Positions 26,168 through 37,786 of a DNA stretch of 64,000 nucleotides are shown one piece after another. Origin of the DNA: Bryopsis sp. KO-2023 (lineage: Eukaryota; Chlorophyta; Ulvophyceae; Bryopsidales; Bryopsidaceae); NCBI GenBank assembly GCA_030272585.1, contig BSYQ01000007.1, positions 3,910,001-3,974,000 on the forward strand, read 5' to 3'. The notes under the pieces were generated by a model. The model saw only the letters and a list, made by a program, of their open reading frames with translations. It searched no databases and was not told where the DNA came from. How positions within the stretch are numbered: position 1 is the stretch's first letter; each line of letters opens with the position of its first letter. The position numbers and the translations under genes are program-made.

Positions 26168-29100
26168 TCATCTCCTCCCACCCCCCATACTCCATCGATC
26201 GACTTCCCCAGAATCTCTGTCGCCTCCGTTGTCGCTTCCACTCTCATCCGATTCTTCGAAAGAATCGCTCATCGGATTCACAGCATTCCCCACAGCGACC
26301 GGCAACTCCACTTCAGCCTCATTTGCCACTCGCTCCCCAACGAACAGCATATCATGGGAAGGCTCTGATTCTTCATGCGGGGCGTCATCCCCCAACACAT
26401 CCTCATCACTGTTCAAGTCGATCAAGTTCACTTCCGGCGGGGGGGCAGGGTTCGGGAACTCGCCCTGCTCCCCTCCACCCCCCCCACCATCCTCCTGCAC
26501 CCCCTCGCTCAGCGAACCAGACTCTCCGCTGTCCCTTCCAGCATCCACATCGTGGGAAGAATCGCCCGAGGCCATTTCCATGTCACTGTGCCCATCCTCC
26601 CGGTCCTCCTCCTCATCAAACACCAGACGGTTCAACCGCAACGGGTCGACTGGCCTTGCATCCGAGCTGGGACTCCTCTGAGCTGCCTCATCAGGGGGGC
26701 TGACATCATCCCGAGGTCCATCCACCATCTCCACATCCTCGGGTTCTATCGGTGTTGGCCTTTCCTCTTCCGTATCCACATTCATGTGGTCTGGCACGCT
26801 CCTTCTTGGTTGTGGCAGTGGGTTGGAGCTCGGCCTTGCCTCTTCAGTGATTCTGTCATCATGAGGCTCAGCGTTGCCCTCAAGATTAGACCCATTGCCT
26901 GCACTTTCATCGATGTGGTTCTGCATCAAATCTACTGAATTCCGATCCCCAGTCAAATTCGCCTCCGCCCCACTGTCTTTCACAGCATCACCCAGTGACG
27001 CATCCTGTCGGGGAGGAGTCGCAGAGGGAGGGTCTTCCGGCTGATTTCCAGGAGGTGCTTCCGATGGTGCCCCAGGCAGTTGTGGATCATCTCCATCCAT
27101 CGGGGTGGAGACGATTGTCTTGATGGCACCCCCATTGCCCACCGAGGTCAGATCAGCAGGGGGTGGTTCATCGCTGGCATACCCGCTGTTCTCCACCCGG
27201 TGGTGGCCCTGTGACGTTTCTCCAGCGACAGCTTCATTCTTGTGATTCAACTCATCCTCAGTCCCCAGGGAAGGCTTGGCAGCTTTGGTAGATTTTCCTG
27301 AGGAGCCCCCCCTTCGTTTGCACTGGATGCACCAGGAGGCGAGGCCGCTCTTGGAGGACCTGTTGCGATGGAAGCTTGCGGCTTCTTTCATGACACCGCA
27401 ACTCATGCACTGCTTTTCGGCTACCTTGACCGTGAAAGATGGGGTGGTGGCTTGGGTGGCTGGGGTAGCTGGGAGACTTGGGCCTATGGTCAAAGCGGAG
27501 GAGGACGTTTTGGTGACTGATACATTTAATATATTTATGTAAATATTTTTTCATATATTTACATACTCACCCATAGTTTCACACACACATACACCTTTGG
27601 CTGCCCACAAAGGCCTCTCAATGACATGGGCGTTTTTTTTTCTTTCTATTATCATATTTCTTTATAAAGATATAAAGAATACGGGAAGGAACCAGCCCCC
27701 TGCAGTCCTCCTCGCATAAAGTGTGATACAGGAAAATTCATGTGACAAAAGAGTAACACTATTCCTAGCAGGCCATCCTCAGACAGCCTTGGAGCGATAG
27801 TGGCTGTGTGAAACGAAGTGCCACCACTGCATGAGCAAAAACCCTGATTTCTGCCACACACAAGCTTCTGACAATATCCAACACCGACACCTGCAATTTC
27901 TTTCCTCTGCATCGGCTCAACTACAAGAACCCCACCTCTCTCCCCTTCGGATTGTCTCATCACAGGCACAATGGCAGTCAATCCAACTCCACTACTGGGC
28001 TCGTCGACTCCTCCTTGATCTCCTCCTTGCACTACCCCTTGCTCCCCCCCCTCTGGCGAGGGCTGTGCAGTCCCTTGCTTCTGAGCATTGCTCAAAATCA
28101 TGGCTCGATTCTTGGGGTCCACAGTTATTTTCCGCCTCTTCCTGCGTGTGTATGGTGGCAGGGTCACCTCGCTGAAAGGCTTTTTCCTGGCGTCCGGGGA
28201 GCTTTCTGCAGAGCTCAATTCTCGCAGCTCGCTCCACAGCACCTCCCCACCCCCAGGGTCGGTCATCCGTCTCCCTAGTCCCTTCCATTCATGCACAAGG
28301 AGGCGAAACTCCAGCTCAGTTTCTCCCTGCTTGACCCTGCCAAATCGAAATATTGGCTTAACCACAGTCTATGATGTTGAGCCCCCCCTGCCCCCCCCCT
28401 CTCTTTTTCCAAAACTTTTCGAGGATTCCTGTTGGTGTATACATACCTCCTCTTTTTGGCTGAAGCTCTGGTCTCCCTGGTCATTTTGTTGCAGTGCCGG
28501 CACACCACGTTGACCCTGTTCGGATATTTTATCGATTTGATGAACGAAAGGGAGGTCCTCAGCTCCCCACACCGCACACACCGCCGCCTGGGAAGCCTCC
28601 TCGTGGTTTTCTTTCTTTTCCTGCTGGGCATCAGGTCCAAAACTTTGCAGCACTCTTTGCACCAGGCGAACATCCCGCTGGGGACCCCTGGGTTCGGGTA
28701 AAAGTCCATCGTCGCTTTGTCTTTCCCACACTTGGAGCATTTTTGAATGGAGAGAGGGGACAGCCCAAGGCAGCAGTCGGAATCGGGGGAAGTCACATCA
28801 GCACCAGCCTCCGACGTGAGATTGTCTGTGGGCTCCGTTTCCCACTGAAACAAATCGGTGGTTTCTTCGGTTTTCATTTTCGGGCCCTGTTTTTGTGGTG
28901 GCTGGGTTCCCGGAGGGGTGAGGCTGGGGCGATTCGGCCGTTGGGAAGGCCGGTGTCTGACGCGGCCGCTCCTGACTCTGCTGTTGGTGCACAGCTTGCA
29001 CCAAGAGGAAAGTCGGGAGGATTTGGAATTGTCTTTGTTAAACTCAACCCAGGGCTTGAGCACTCGACAACATGTGCAGATTTTCTCCTGGGGCATTCCA

Positions 29101-31697
29101 GGGTCGGGGACCGGGACAGGAGCCAGGTTCAAGCTCGTGGGGGTGGTCGCCAGGGCAAGCTCACCTGGAAAAGTAAAAAAATAAAGAAATAACGATCTCC
29201 GCACAATTTTTGTGGGTCAATTTTCTACAGGCACTCCTGAAGAAAAAAAAAAGGCTGGGAGGGGCAGCTGAGTTTGAAATTTCTAGCCCTTTGCAGAAAA
29301 AAACATATCGACCAACAGTGTGTGTCCACCAATACCCTTTGTGGCTTCCGATGATTGCCTCCCCTTTTTGGCCTTCTTAGATTGCGCACGGTCTGCACCT
29401 CCGGGATCCTTTTTCACTGGCCCCATACCTTCGCAAATTCGGCACCTGGAGCGAAGCCCAGTGCCTTTGGATTTGTCTTTCCTGTACATTTCGGCCCCCC
29501 TCAAAAGCTTGCACCCTGAGCAAAACTTGACCAACATCCCGGATTCGTTCCTGACCAGACCTCTCTTGCGATCTTCAGGGGCAAGGCTCCTGAAATCAGC
29601 TGAGCTATTTCCCATACCATCTTCAGGAAATGACTTGGACCCCCGTGGCATGGATGTTTCAGGCAGGCTAGCTCCTCTCTTCTGGCCACCCTTTGGCCGT
29701 TGAGCAGAATCGAACAGCCCACTGAGAAAAGCCACGGGATCTTTTCCACCCCCAGCATTGTTGTCGGCTTTCTTCCCTGTTTCGGTGGGTTTACCCGCCT
29801 CCCTCTCAGACGCTTTCCTCCAGCACTCCCTGCACTGCGACTTCGCTCCATCTCGACCCTCCTTCGGAAACAGGGACTCCGCCTTGGTCAACCCACAGTT
29901 AACGCATTTCTTGGAGTCCGAGGAGCCTCCCGACGGGCCTTCCTCTGCTCTTCGACTTGAACCCCCTTTCTTGGCCAGCATTCCATCAAACTCGTAGCAC
30001 ACGTTACACCAACCCAGCTGACCAGGCAGATCCCCTCCTTTAGGCTGGAAGCTGTCGCCAGATTTCACAAGCCCACAGTTGGTGCATGACCTCTCCTGCA
30101 AGTGCAGAGACGCCGATCTCGTGACTCTGCCCCCAGCCCTCCCTCCAGAATTCGACCCTAACCCCGCCGCCTCCTCCCTGGCTCCACCCCCCAGACCAAA
30201 CTCGGAAGCTTGTTTCCTATCCCTTGAAGCTCTCTTAACCGAGGTGCATGCCTTGCATTGAGCGGCAAACCCCGTTCTGTTGTATCTGTCCGGATGGAAC
30301 TCCAACATGGGCAGGTCCTTGTTGCACCGCGTGCAAGCCTTGGTGTTCACTGTGCGTTTCTTCTTGACGCAATCCCTGCATCGGATGTTCATGAAAGGCT
30401 TGGAACTGGCCTCCGTAACGAAATCGTCCATCGACCTCATTTTCAAACAAGCAGCGCACATCGCCTGGCCTGCGGAGCTCAAAGGCCCTTGAAATTGCCT
30501 CGTTTCGCTTTGTTTCCTGGCGCTGCATGTCTTGCAGATCCTGGACAGCCCCGAGGATTCCATGGCAAAACTGGCGGCTTCTTTCTGCTCCCCACAGTTC
30601 AGGCACATTCGCCTCGAGTTTGCCCCTCCTCGTTTTTTCCATGCCAATTTCTCACACTCGTGGCATCTGGACCTGATTCCCAACGGCTTCGATTTGTCTT
30701 TTGAAAAGGCACTATAATCTTTGGACACTTTGCATGAGGAGCACACTTTGAAACCTGCCCCCCCTACTTTTTCCGCTTTTGCCCCACCAGCACCGCCGCT
30801 TGCGCTGGTGGGGGGTTTCTGAGAGGGGGGAGGCCCGAGGAGTGCTGCTGCTTCAGGGAGGCTGCTGCAAGCCATGCAGTGGTTGGAATTTTTTCTGTGA
30901 AATTCTGTTTTTGGTTTTCTGACCGAACACTTGGAGCACAGCTTCAAGCCATCGGAGGAGGAGTTGTTTTTCTGGTGTTGGAGGGGGAAGAGGGCCAGGT
31001 ATTTGGACACCACCACCTGTGGGATGCCATAATAGGTGGCATTCACCTGCAAGCAAATGCAGAAAAGAAGGTTGAGAAGAGAGAGGCACCAAACGACGTG
31101 TCACGGGTTGGAGCACCGCAAGCCGAAACGCCCAAACTACGCGGCTTCCGACAATTACGACGCGGCACATTGACGAGGAAAGTAACCGACGAGGCCGCCT
31201 TTCGGGAGGGGGAGGGGAGGTAGGGTGAGGGGGAAAAAAAAACACGATGGAAAAAGGAAAACAAGAATTTCACGCCCGCTCCGCGGAGGCAACGACGATC
31301 TCATGCAACCCACCTCCTGCGCCACCTCCTCGGGACTGCTCAGTCTCTCGCAGACCTCCGCCAAAATCTTGGCGAATCCAGAAACTGGGATGACTTTTAA
31401 CCTGGTGCCCCCCGGGTGGGTCACCAGCGACACGTCGTAACCCCCGTACGCCCCGGGGTCCTCCTCCACCAGCACTTGGTGGGTTTGCACCCACCTTCCG
31501 AGTTTGCCCAGTAGATCCATGGTCTTCGCGAGCTCCGGCTCCTTCTGCCCTCGAACCATGCCATCGTAACACCCCAGCGTGCGCAGGATGTCGCGGAACT
31601 GGGCGTCCGCGACGACGTCGTCCGGTGTGTTCAATTCGACACCCTCCAAGAACTCGGCGAACAGTGCCTCCGGATCAGCGTCGGCGTCGTGCGCCAT
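26168..31697 (-). CDS. Giant protein with twelve C2C2 zinc-knuckle repeats
   Basis: Five exons join in phase: 31697-31314, 31046-29336, 29164-28447, 28336-27936 and 27516-26168, giving 1392 residues. Residues 1-155 form an acidic N-terminal domain I do not recognise. Twelve copies of a zinc-binding repeat follow, at about 163-190, 228-260, 275-302, 324-355, 365-396, 447-479, 507-537, 636-667, 727-758, 839-871, 893-924 and 979-1011. Their pattern is K/R-x-C-x2-C-x3-K-x4-F-x(7-12)-G-L/F-x3-C-x2-C. Repeats 2-5 are nearly contiguous; the rest are separated by Gly/Ser/Lys linkers. The last 380 residues are disordered and very acidic, with NLIDLNSDEDV. The single C2C2 unit resembles the N-terminal knuckle of some phage and plasmid HNH proteins, but no nuclease motif is present here. 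A nucleic-acid- or chromatin-binding scaffold is the natural guess; the function is unknown. Confidence 0.8.
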
Positions 31698-33512
31698 CTT
31701 CGTCGGTGCCTCGCTCGTAAAGCTTCAGGTCGACTCCTTTTTTTTGTCCCGAGGTCTGGTTTTTCGTTCGTTTTTGATGAGCGCGTGACGAACGACGGAC
31801 GGGAGGGCCTCTGAAGTCGGCCGGAAAAAAAGCTTTGTGCCGTGGTCACTCTGACGCGATATTCTGCAGGTGAAAATTTGTAATGCGGGGTTGCGTCCGC
31901 TTGCCTGCGTTGTGGCGCTCGCGCTGAACGGCAGGACGATATCTCCCTGTCGAGAATCTTCCCTGTGCGTTTTCTCCACACCCTTTGTGTCGAGCCTCAC
32001 ACGATCCACGCATTTTGTAAGCGAATGGCTGTGCTGAGTTCCACACCTTGGCACTGATTCGAGCACGTGCATTGAACCTCCTTCCAGTGTTTTTCGAAGA
32101 AAAATACAGCACTGCGTCACGTGCACGAAAACAAGCAGCCCTCCCCCCCCCAAAAAAAAGACAGAATCACAAGAAACAGTGCCCTTCTTTCTCTGAAGCC
32201 CAGATTTGCTGGCTTATTTTTCACAGGATGATGCATTTCCTGGCTGGTGGAAAGTTGGTGATGGGGAAGCAGGGTGGCTCAGCATATGCCATGATTGGGG
32301 AAGAGGTCAGACAGGGCTGACTTTTGCATCAAGAGATGATTTCTTGACAGGTTGCATGCCAAGAAACCACACTACGACCCTGCTGACCCAACCCCAACCC
32401 CACTCTGTTTCATTTCATCTTTAAAATTCTATGGCAACAGAGAGGCGACAGGACTCATGGATTTCTTTCCTTTTTCTTGACTGACAAGTCTACATGGACA
32501 ATTGTTCTGCGAACTCCTTCTCCCCCCCCCCAAACCAACCCCCCCCTCCCCTTCCCTTCTCAAAACCCTTTCATGTTGCTCTGAAGTGGCAAAAAGTCCC
32601 CCCAAATACTAGCACCACATTTCTGTTTTTTTCTCTCTCTCTGTTTCTGTTTATGAACCCTTTTTTTTTTGTTTACTACATAAGGCACAGGTGCTAGCCA
32701 CCTCCCCTCATGATGTTCACAGTCACGCAAACCTTGGCATACAGCATTTTGCAGCAATTTTCCTTTCTTCTCTTTCCAACTGTCTGTCTGTTCTTTCTTT
32801 CTTTTTTGTTTTTTTTGGCCTCACCCCGAAACCCCTCCCTCAAGATCCCTATTATAAAGGCTGCAACTTTCCTCTCCAAATTAAAAAACAAAACCCAAAA
32901 AAAACATCGTTCTTTTTATCCGGTGGTTTCTGTGCTTTTTTCCAAACGCCAGTTCCTAGGAGGAAGGGGGAAAAAAAAGATTTACAAAAAAAAAAAAAAA
33001 ACGCAAGAGAAAGACTATCTGACCTTGCAAAGACCCAGTGGAAAAAAAGAGTTTTTTTGTTCTTCTTTTTCAAGGGTTTGCCTATTCCCTATTGCTTGCT
33101 TTCCAAGCATATAAAATTCTTCCCCAATTATGACAGCATCTTATCAAAATCTTTTTGCTCCTTTACCTTCACATTTGTTTTTTTTCCTTCATCTTTTCTT
33201 TTTGTCCCTTTCCCCTGGCTTCACCTTTTTTCTCAAAAAAAAACACCACCGGCATCCACCCCGGAAAACTTCCAAGAAAATACAAACCAAAAAGTTCCCC
33301 CCAAAAAACCACTACCCTAGCAAGATAAGTCCAGCTCTTTCCGCCTGGCCCCTCAGCTCACTTTCCCCCTTCCCTCATTACATCCCCCCCCCCTCCCCTC
33401 CTCCAAACAAAAAAACCCGTCACCACCATCGAAAAGAAAAAGACAGCTCTCTTTTTCCATGGGTGTCTGCGTTTTTTTTTTCTTTTTTGTTTTGTTTCGC
33501 AATTTGATCTAT
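31698..33512. other. 5' region of the zinc-knuckle gene and T/C-rich 3' region of CK2 beta
   Basis: 31698-32130 is CpG-rich and probably the promoter of the leftward zinc-knuckle gene; it has CACGTG cores at about 32065 and 32117. From 32500 to 33500 the sequence is strongly pyrimidine-rich with long T, C and A runs and no credible exon, and is probably 3' UTR and intergenic DNA of CK2 beta. Confidence 0.45.
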
Positions 33513-34307
33513 CTACGCCTTCCGTCGCCCCTCTTGCGGATTCTTCAGTTCGCGATCCCTAGACCGGCTCGGTCCCCCGGCACCTTGTGGGAGCGGCCGT
33601 TGGGTCGCCGACGGGTGAAGTTTAAATCCAAATACTCTGGGGACGTAGGTGCATGTCGGTTTGGCAGGGCGTATCGACGGATAAGTCAAGAGCATCAAGT
33701 GGGGAAAAGTCGTGCCGAAATAAGCCCCGTCCACGTTTCCCTGAAACTTCGATCGAGGATAATAGATGTCCTCGCATTTGGGGCAATAGATCTTCACCGT
33801 GCTCTGGCGTGGGTTATCCGACGTCCCTACAGCCAAGCACGCCTGCCCGTTGCAATGCACCCGCGGGCACCTCCCGAACTCGCAGTTTTTGAATTTGTCC
33901 AACATCTGACTCAAACCCCTCGTCGTCAAGATGAACCGCGCGTGGATCAATCCGTACAAGAGCTCGGCTGCGGTCTCGATCAGCTCGTGCTGCTCGTCGT
34001 TGAAAGCTTCAGATGTGTGCGATTCGGAGTCGAGAATTAAGTCCAGCGCGTAGTCGTAGTAGGGCACTTGAGCTGCCAGCCCGCTCAGGTTGAACTCGTC
34101 CTGCACGTAGTCCTCATCCACTTCGCAAAAGAACTCGTTGCCTTTGAGCGTGCAAAACCACGAGATCCACGACGCCTCTTCTTCCTCATCCTCCACCGAA
34201 CCAGATGGCCCTTCGGACTCCTCCGTTTCAGAATCCGATATCAAATCGTCCTGGAAATGTGGCGTGCGGCGCGCGCCGTCCAAGCGGTAGTTGTAGCCGT
34301 GCGACAT
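33513..34307 (-). CDS. CKB: Casein kinase 2 regulatory beta subunit
   Basis: An intronless gene of 264 residues. CK2 beta dimerises through a zinc finger and holds the two catalytic alpha subunits. The start [14 protein letters not shown] is the first ATG and precedes an acidic Ser/Glu stretch (24-46) of the kind that is autophosphorylated. The core begins [22 protein letters not shown]. The zinc ligands are Cys147 and Cys152 in CPRVHC and Cys175 and Cys178 in [11 protein letters not shown]. The C-terminal alpha-docking segment is present ([10 protein letters not shown]). Higher-plant CK2 beta proteins have an N-terminal extension of about 90 residues; this one has only about 45. The C-terminal 30 residues are basic. 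Confidence 0.95.
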   Translation of the reverse strand: MSHGYNYRLDGARRTPHFQDDLISDSETEESEGPSGSVEDEEEEASWISWFCTLKGNEFFCEVDEDYVQDEFNLSGLAAQVPYYDYALDLILDSESHTSEAFNDEQHELIETAAELLYGLIHARFILTTRGLSQMLDKFKNCEFGRCPRVHCNGQACLAVGTSDNPRQSTVKIYCPKCEDIYYPRSKFQGNVDGAYFGTTFPHLMLLTYPSIRPAKPTCTYVPRVFGFKLHPSATQRPLPQGAGGPSRSRDRELKNPQEGRRKA

Positions 34308-34803
34308 CGAACACGCGCGCACCCCTCCACAACCGCCAAGCAATACCGTCCTGCGCTGAAACCGATGGACCCTGTGTCGCGGTCGCGTTTGCTCCTCTCC
34401 CCACCCCCTTCTTGTGCTTCGCTGTTCGGAGAAAAAAAAAAGAAAGAAAAGAAAGAAAGAAAACTGCAGCCGCGTCGGCCTTCTGTGGCGAAAAAAAAAA
34501 TTTGCGAAATCCCACGAAAAGCTGGCGCTGAATTGCACCGAACCGCACGCGCAATGAATCCTTGAACGGTTGCAAACACCAAATTCCCACCAAAATGAGG
34601 TGGAAGGTGCCCAGCAAAACCCCACCCCTCAAGTGCAGCGCGTCCCAGTCTCACCCCAACACCTCGACGTCATAAAACGCATTAATAAAGCTTTCTGTCG
34701 GACCGCTCGTTTCAGCCATTTCAGGGTGGTGTTTTGTTTCAACCCTGGAAGAAAACGCAGCATCCCTCTTTGGCGAGTTTTTTTGAGGTTTGATTGATTC
34801 TCG
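34308..34803. promoter_or_regulatory. Divergent promoter region of CK2 beta and the small membrane protein
   Basis: 496 bp between two divergent start codons. The left third is CpG-rich; A-rich and AAAG-repeat tracts lie near 34431-34460 and 34491-34501. Both 5' UTRs must lie here. No TATA box is obvious. Confidence 0.45.
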
Positions 34804-35034
34804 ATGGGTGGCTACACGTATCCTAAGGAAGTCTGGTCGCCTGCGGGGGGCTGGTTCTGCGATCCGAAGCATTGGAAACGAAACACGTTGGGGATTTTCG
34901 CTGTGTGCGTGGGGATTGCTGGAACCGTGTTCATGAAATCGGCCGAACTCGAAGAGCGACCGCAGTATCCAGCGAGGTCCATCCCTTCCCAGTTGTGGTG
35001 CAAGAATTTCCCTTCAGCCCCTGGTGAGCAATGA
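34804..35034 (+). CDS. Small single-pass membrane protein, likely complex I-associated
   Basis: A 76-residue intronless ORF begins MGGYTYPKEVWSPAGGWFCD, has a basic stretch (PKHWKRNT), one hydrophobic segment at about 30-46 (LGIFAVCVGIAGTVFM) and a C terminus rich in Pro and Arg. This plan and the YPxEVWxPAGGW opening remind me of a small plant protein reported with mitochondrial NADH dehydrogenase. That assignment is from memory of the family and not certain. The ORF is short, but its composition and its head-to-head position with CK2 beta support a real gene. Confidence 0.6.
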   Translation: MGGYTYPKEVWSPAGGWFCDPKHWKRNTLGIFAVCVGIAGTVFMKSAELEERPQYPARSIPSQLWCKNFPSAPGEQ

Positions 35035-36364
35035 TTGGAATCTTTTGTGATTTATCAACCATGGGGTGGAGTTGCTCAATGCAGGCTCATTTTGAATGTG
35101 GTTATGTATATCTAAAAATAGCTGGGGATAAAAAGATGTCCAGCACCACAGAGAATTCCCAAAGAATGGAATAACTGCAGGAGATTCCCCTTTCGTTTTT
35201 GTGTGAGAGGCTTGTCAGTGGGGAGGTTTTTGTATTTTTTGGGGGTGGGGAGGTTGGGGAGCTACTTGATGGAAAATTTGGTGCTGCTGCTGCAGCATCC
35301 ATTTTAAGTGGAATAAGCTGTGCAATGGAACGGAATAAGAATCTGGTTTGTGCGGCATTGGGTGGTAGAAAAATGTGATCAAGTGCAGAATAGATTGTGT
35401 AGTAGATGTGCCAAGAAAAGAATTGCCCTTCCCCCTTCGCTGTACCAGAATAAAGCTGGTACCTCATATATGGTTGAGGTCAAGGTCACCGCACCAATTT
35501 TTGTTTCTGCTTGCTTTTCATTAATGAAGTAATCCATGGATCCAACCTAGAATTAATACTCAAATGTGGTTGGTTCACAGCGAAATCCACATGCAGCTGC
35601 TGCTGCTCCAGCATGCGAGTTTGCATTCAAATGTTTTTGCTCTGACTGCTTCTATTGTGTGGTTTCCACTTTCAGAGAAGCAGGGGTAATGGCACAAGAC
35701 AGCAAGCGGAGCTTTGAATGCACCTTTCAAGGCCATCTATCCACCCCCGGTCCTTTTTTTTAAAACCTTGCGAAAGGGATTTGTAATTGAACGAAATAGG
35801 ATTCGACAATACTGCGAGTGTGCGCATGTGAACAAAAACACAATGCAAAAAAGAGAAGAGGGCTCACTTGGGGTTTCGCTGAATGAACGAACAGTGAGTC
35901 ATGCAGAAGGGGCGCTCTTGAGTGGAAAGCTGAGAATTGAAAAGGCATTGGAGTGATTTCAGTGCCTGCAGACCTGATGTATATTTGACTAACCATGACC
36001 CAAGCGGCAAAGTAAATTACAAAAACAATCCGTACTAAAGAACCAAATATCCTGGACACGGATCGAACCCATCACTGGAAGCAATGAAAAATCGCCCAAC
36101 TCAAAACTATATATATTGATATCTATATTTACATGCAAGTTGAATATACAACATTATGATGGGATGCTATGGTACAAGAAATATTATCATTTTTCCACAA
36201 TGAAGTAAAATAAGAGCTGCGGTGCTTGCAATTGAACGTGGAAACCCAACCAACTGCTTAAATCCCCCCCCCAAAAAAAAAGAATCCGTCTTTTTAATTA
36301 GGAATAAGAATACCCTGCACTCGTTTTAATTAAAAATACAAACACCCCTGCCCGGCTTTTCCAA
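35035..36364. other. Convergent intergenic region, no gene seen
   Basis: AT-rich DNA between the stop of the small membrane protein and the stop of the flavin amine oxidase. It contains short ORFs without splice support. A GGTTCGATCC sequence at about 36059-36068 (minus strand) resembles a pol III B box, but no tRNA can be folded around it. Confidence 0.45.
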
Positions 36365-37762
36365 TTAACATTTCCCAACAGAGCTGGCAAGAATTTCTTG
36401 CGCTGTTTCGACCCCACTCAAATATGCACCATGCACTGTCGCCGCATACTTCACTGAAGCCGCCTCCCCCGCCCAGAACAACCTGTTCGAGACGTTGTCC
36501 CCCAGTTTCACTCTATCTTGGGCACTCGAACCGACCGGAATAGAAGAATACGCACCCATCGAGTAAGGATCCTCGCACCATTTCGTTCGGAAGTAAGAAA
36601 CAGGGTCAGGGATGTCCCCCCCGAATGCTTCCCTCAATCGAGCCATGGTCAATGCAACCATGCTCTCGTCAGACATGCGTTCGGACTCTTTTGCGAATTT
36701 GCCTCCCAAAAGCCCCACCAATATGGGCACCTTTAAGTATTTCTCAAAATTGATGATCAGGGACATGTTGGGCTCATCGAGGCCGACCGTGAAGGCAAAG
36801 CATTCCCGGTTCGGCCAAAAGACGTGCGAAAACTTGAGAATCACTTTGTTGAAGTACCCCATGTGCAAATTCTGGATGGATCGCACTTTTTCCGCCGGCA
36901 AATCGGGTTTGAACCTGACGTCGCCCGATTTCAACACGCCCAGCGGCACCGTCAGCACGACGGCCTCAGCAGCCAGGAAATTCTCCCCCGAATGGATCTT
37001 CACGCCACAATCGCCCCATTCCACCAGGTCCACGGGGTGCTCCAATCGGATGTCCAAACCCTTTGACGCTTTCTCTAGCAATTCGGCATATCCGTTGGGG
37101 AAAACCACATCCACCCCCTCAAAATCGACGTCCTGGTGCCATTCTTTCAGCGACAAAGTGCTGGCGTCCGACCCGTAATTCTCACTCGTATCCACGTGCA
37201 AAAACATCGTTTCGAAGCTGCTCCGCTGGGACCTCCTGCTGTTGCCGCCCACCAGCATCAAGAAAGCTTCATGAATGGATAGGTCTTCCTTCGAGGTCGC
37301 CCCCAGTTTTTCCAGCTTCCTCTGCAACCCCAAGTATCGCCAATATTTCAGCACTTTGGAAAAATAGCCGAGGCTGTGGCCTTTGTCATAAACCGAGCAA
37401 TTCCACAAATTGGAATTCGTGGTCTCCACTCCGAGGTCCTGAGCAAGCTGATAAACTGGATTCCCTTTCAAACCATGTATCCAGCTTGCCCCTACATCCA
37501 AGGCAACCCCACCCCAGTTAACAGTGTGAATGCGACCTCCGATTCTGTCCCTGGCTTCGAGAATCACCACGTCCACCCCTTTCTCGCGCAGTTCTCGTGC
37601 ACAGGCTATCCCGGAGATCCCAGCTCCAACCACCACCACCCTCGCGTCGTTCTTTTTCGTAATCATCGTGCAGCAACTCGACTTCCCCTGCGCTGTGCCA
37701 ACCCCCTGGCCCCCTGGGTGGAAATAAGCTTGTCTGGCATAAGGGCGACACAGTCTCGTCAT
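36365..37762 (-). CDS. Flavin-containing amine oxidase, polyamine oxidase type
   Basis: An intronless gene of up to 465 residues. Family members oxidise spermine, spermidine or related amines with FAD, releasing hydrogen peroxide. The FAD-binding Rossmann motif is VVVVGAGISGIACARELREK, followed by VVILEARDRIGGRI. The substrate-domain signatures ALDVGASWIHG and FWAGEAASVKYAATVHGAY are present, as in plant PAO and LSD1-like proteins. No SWIRM or other added domain is seen, so it is a simple PAO. The first ATG (37762) is only 24 bp from the start of the divergent gene; Met33 (ATG at 37664-37666), just before the Rossmann motif, is an alternative start. The first 32 residues are basic and could be a targeting peptide. 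Confidence 0.9.
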   Translation of the reverse strand: MTRLCRPYARQAYFHPGGQGVGTAQGKSSCCTMITKKNDARVVVVGAGISGIACARELREKGVDVVILEARDRIGGRIHTVNWGGVALDVGASWIHGLKGNPVYQLAQDLGVETTNSNLWNCSVYDKGHSLGYFSKVLKYWRYLGLQRKLEKLGATSKEDLSIHEAFLMLVGGNSRRSQRSSFETMFLHVDTSENYGSDASTLSLKEWHQDVDFEGVDVVFPNGYAELLEKASKGLDIRLEHPVDLVEWGDCGVKIHSGENFLAAEAVVLTVPLGVLKSGDVRFKPDLPAEKVRSIQNLHMGYFNKVILKFSHVFWPNRECFAFTVGLDEPNMSLIINFEKYLKVPILVGLLGGKFAKESERMSDESMVALTMARLREAFGGDIPDPVSYFRTKWCEDPYSMGAYSSIPVGSSAQDRVKLGDNVSNRLFWAGEAASVKYAATVHGAYLSGVETAQEILASSVGKC

Positions 37763-37786
37763 CGTACGACTTCTTTTTGACGGAAC

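Noticed and set aside
32690..33510. Long plus-strand ORFs rich in Phe, Lys and Pro
   Set aside because: They run through homopolymer tracts, lack domains and codon structure, and lie in the probable 3' region of CK2 beta.
36050..36080. Possible tRNA on the minus strand from GGTTCGATCC
   Set aside because: No matching acceptor stem, D-arm or anticodon arm can be drawn upstream.
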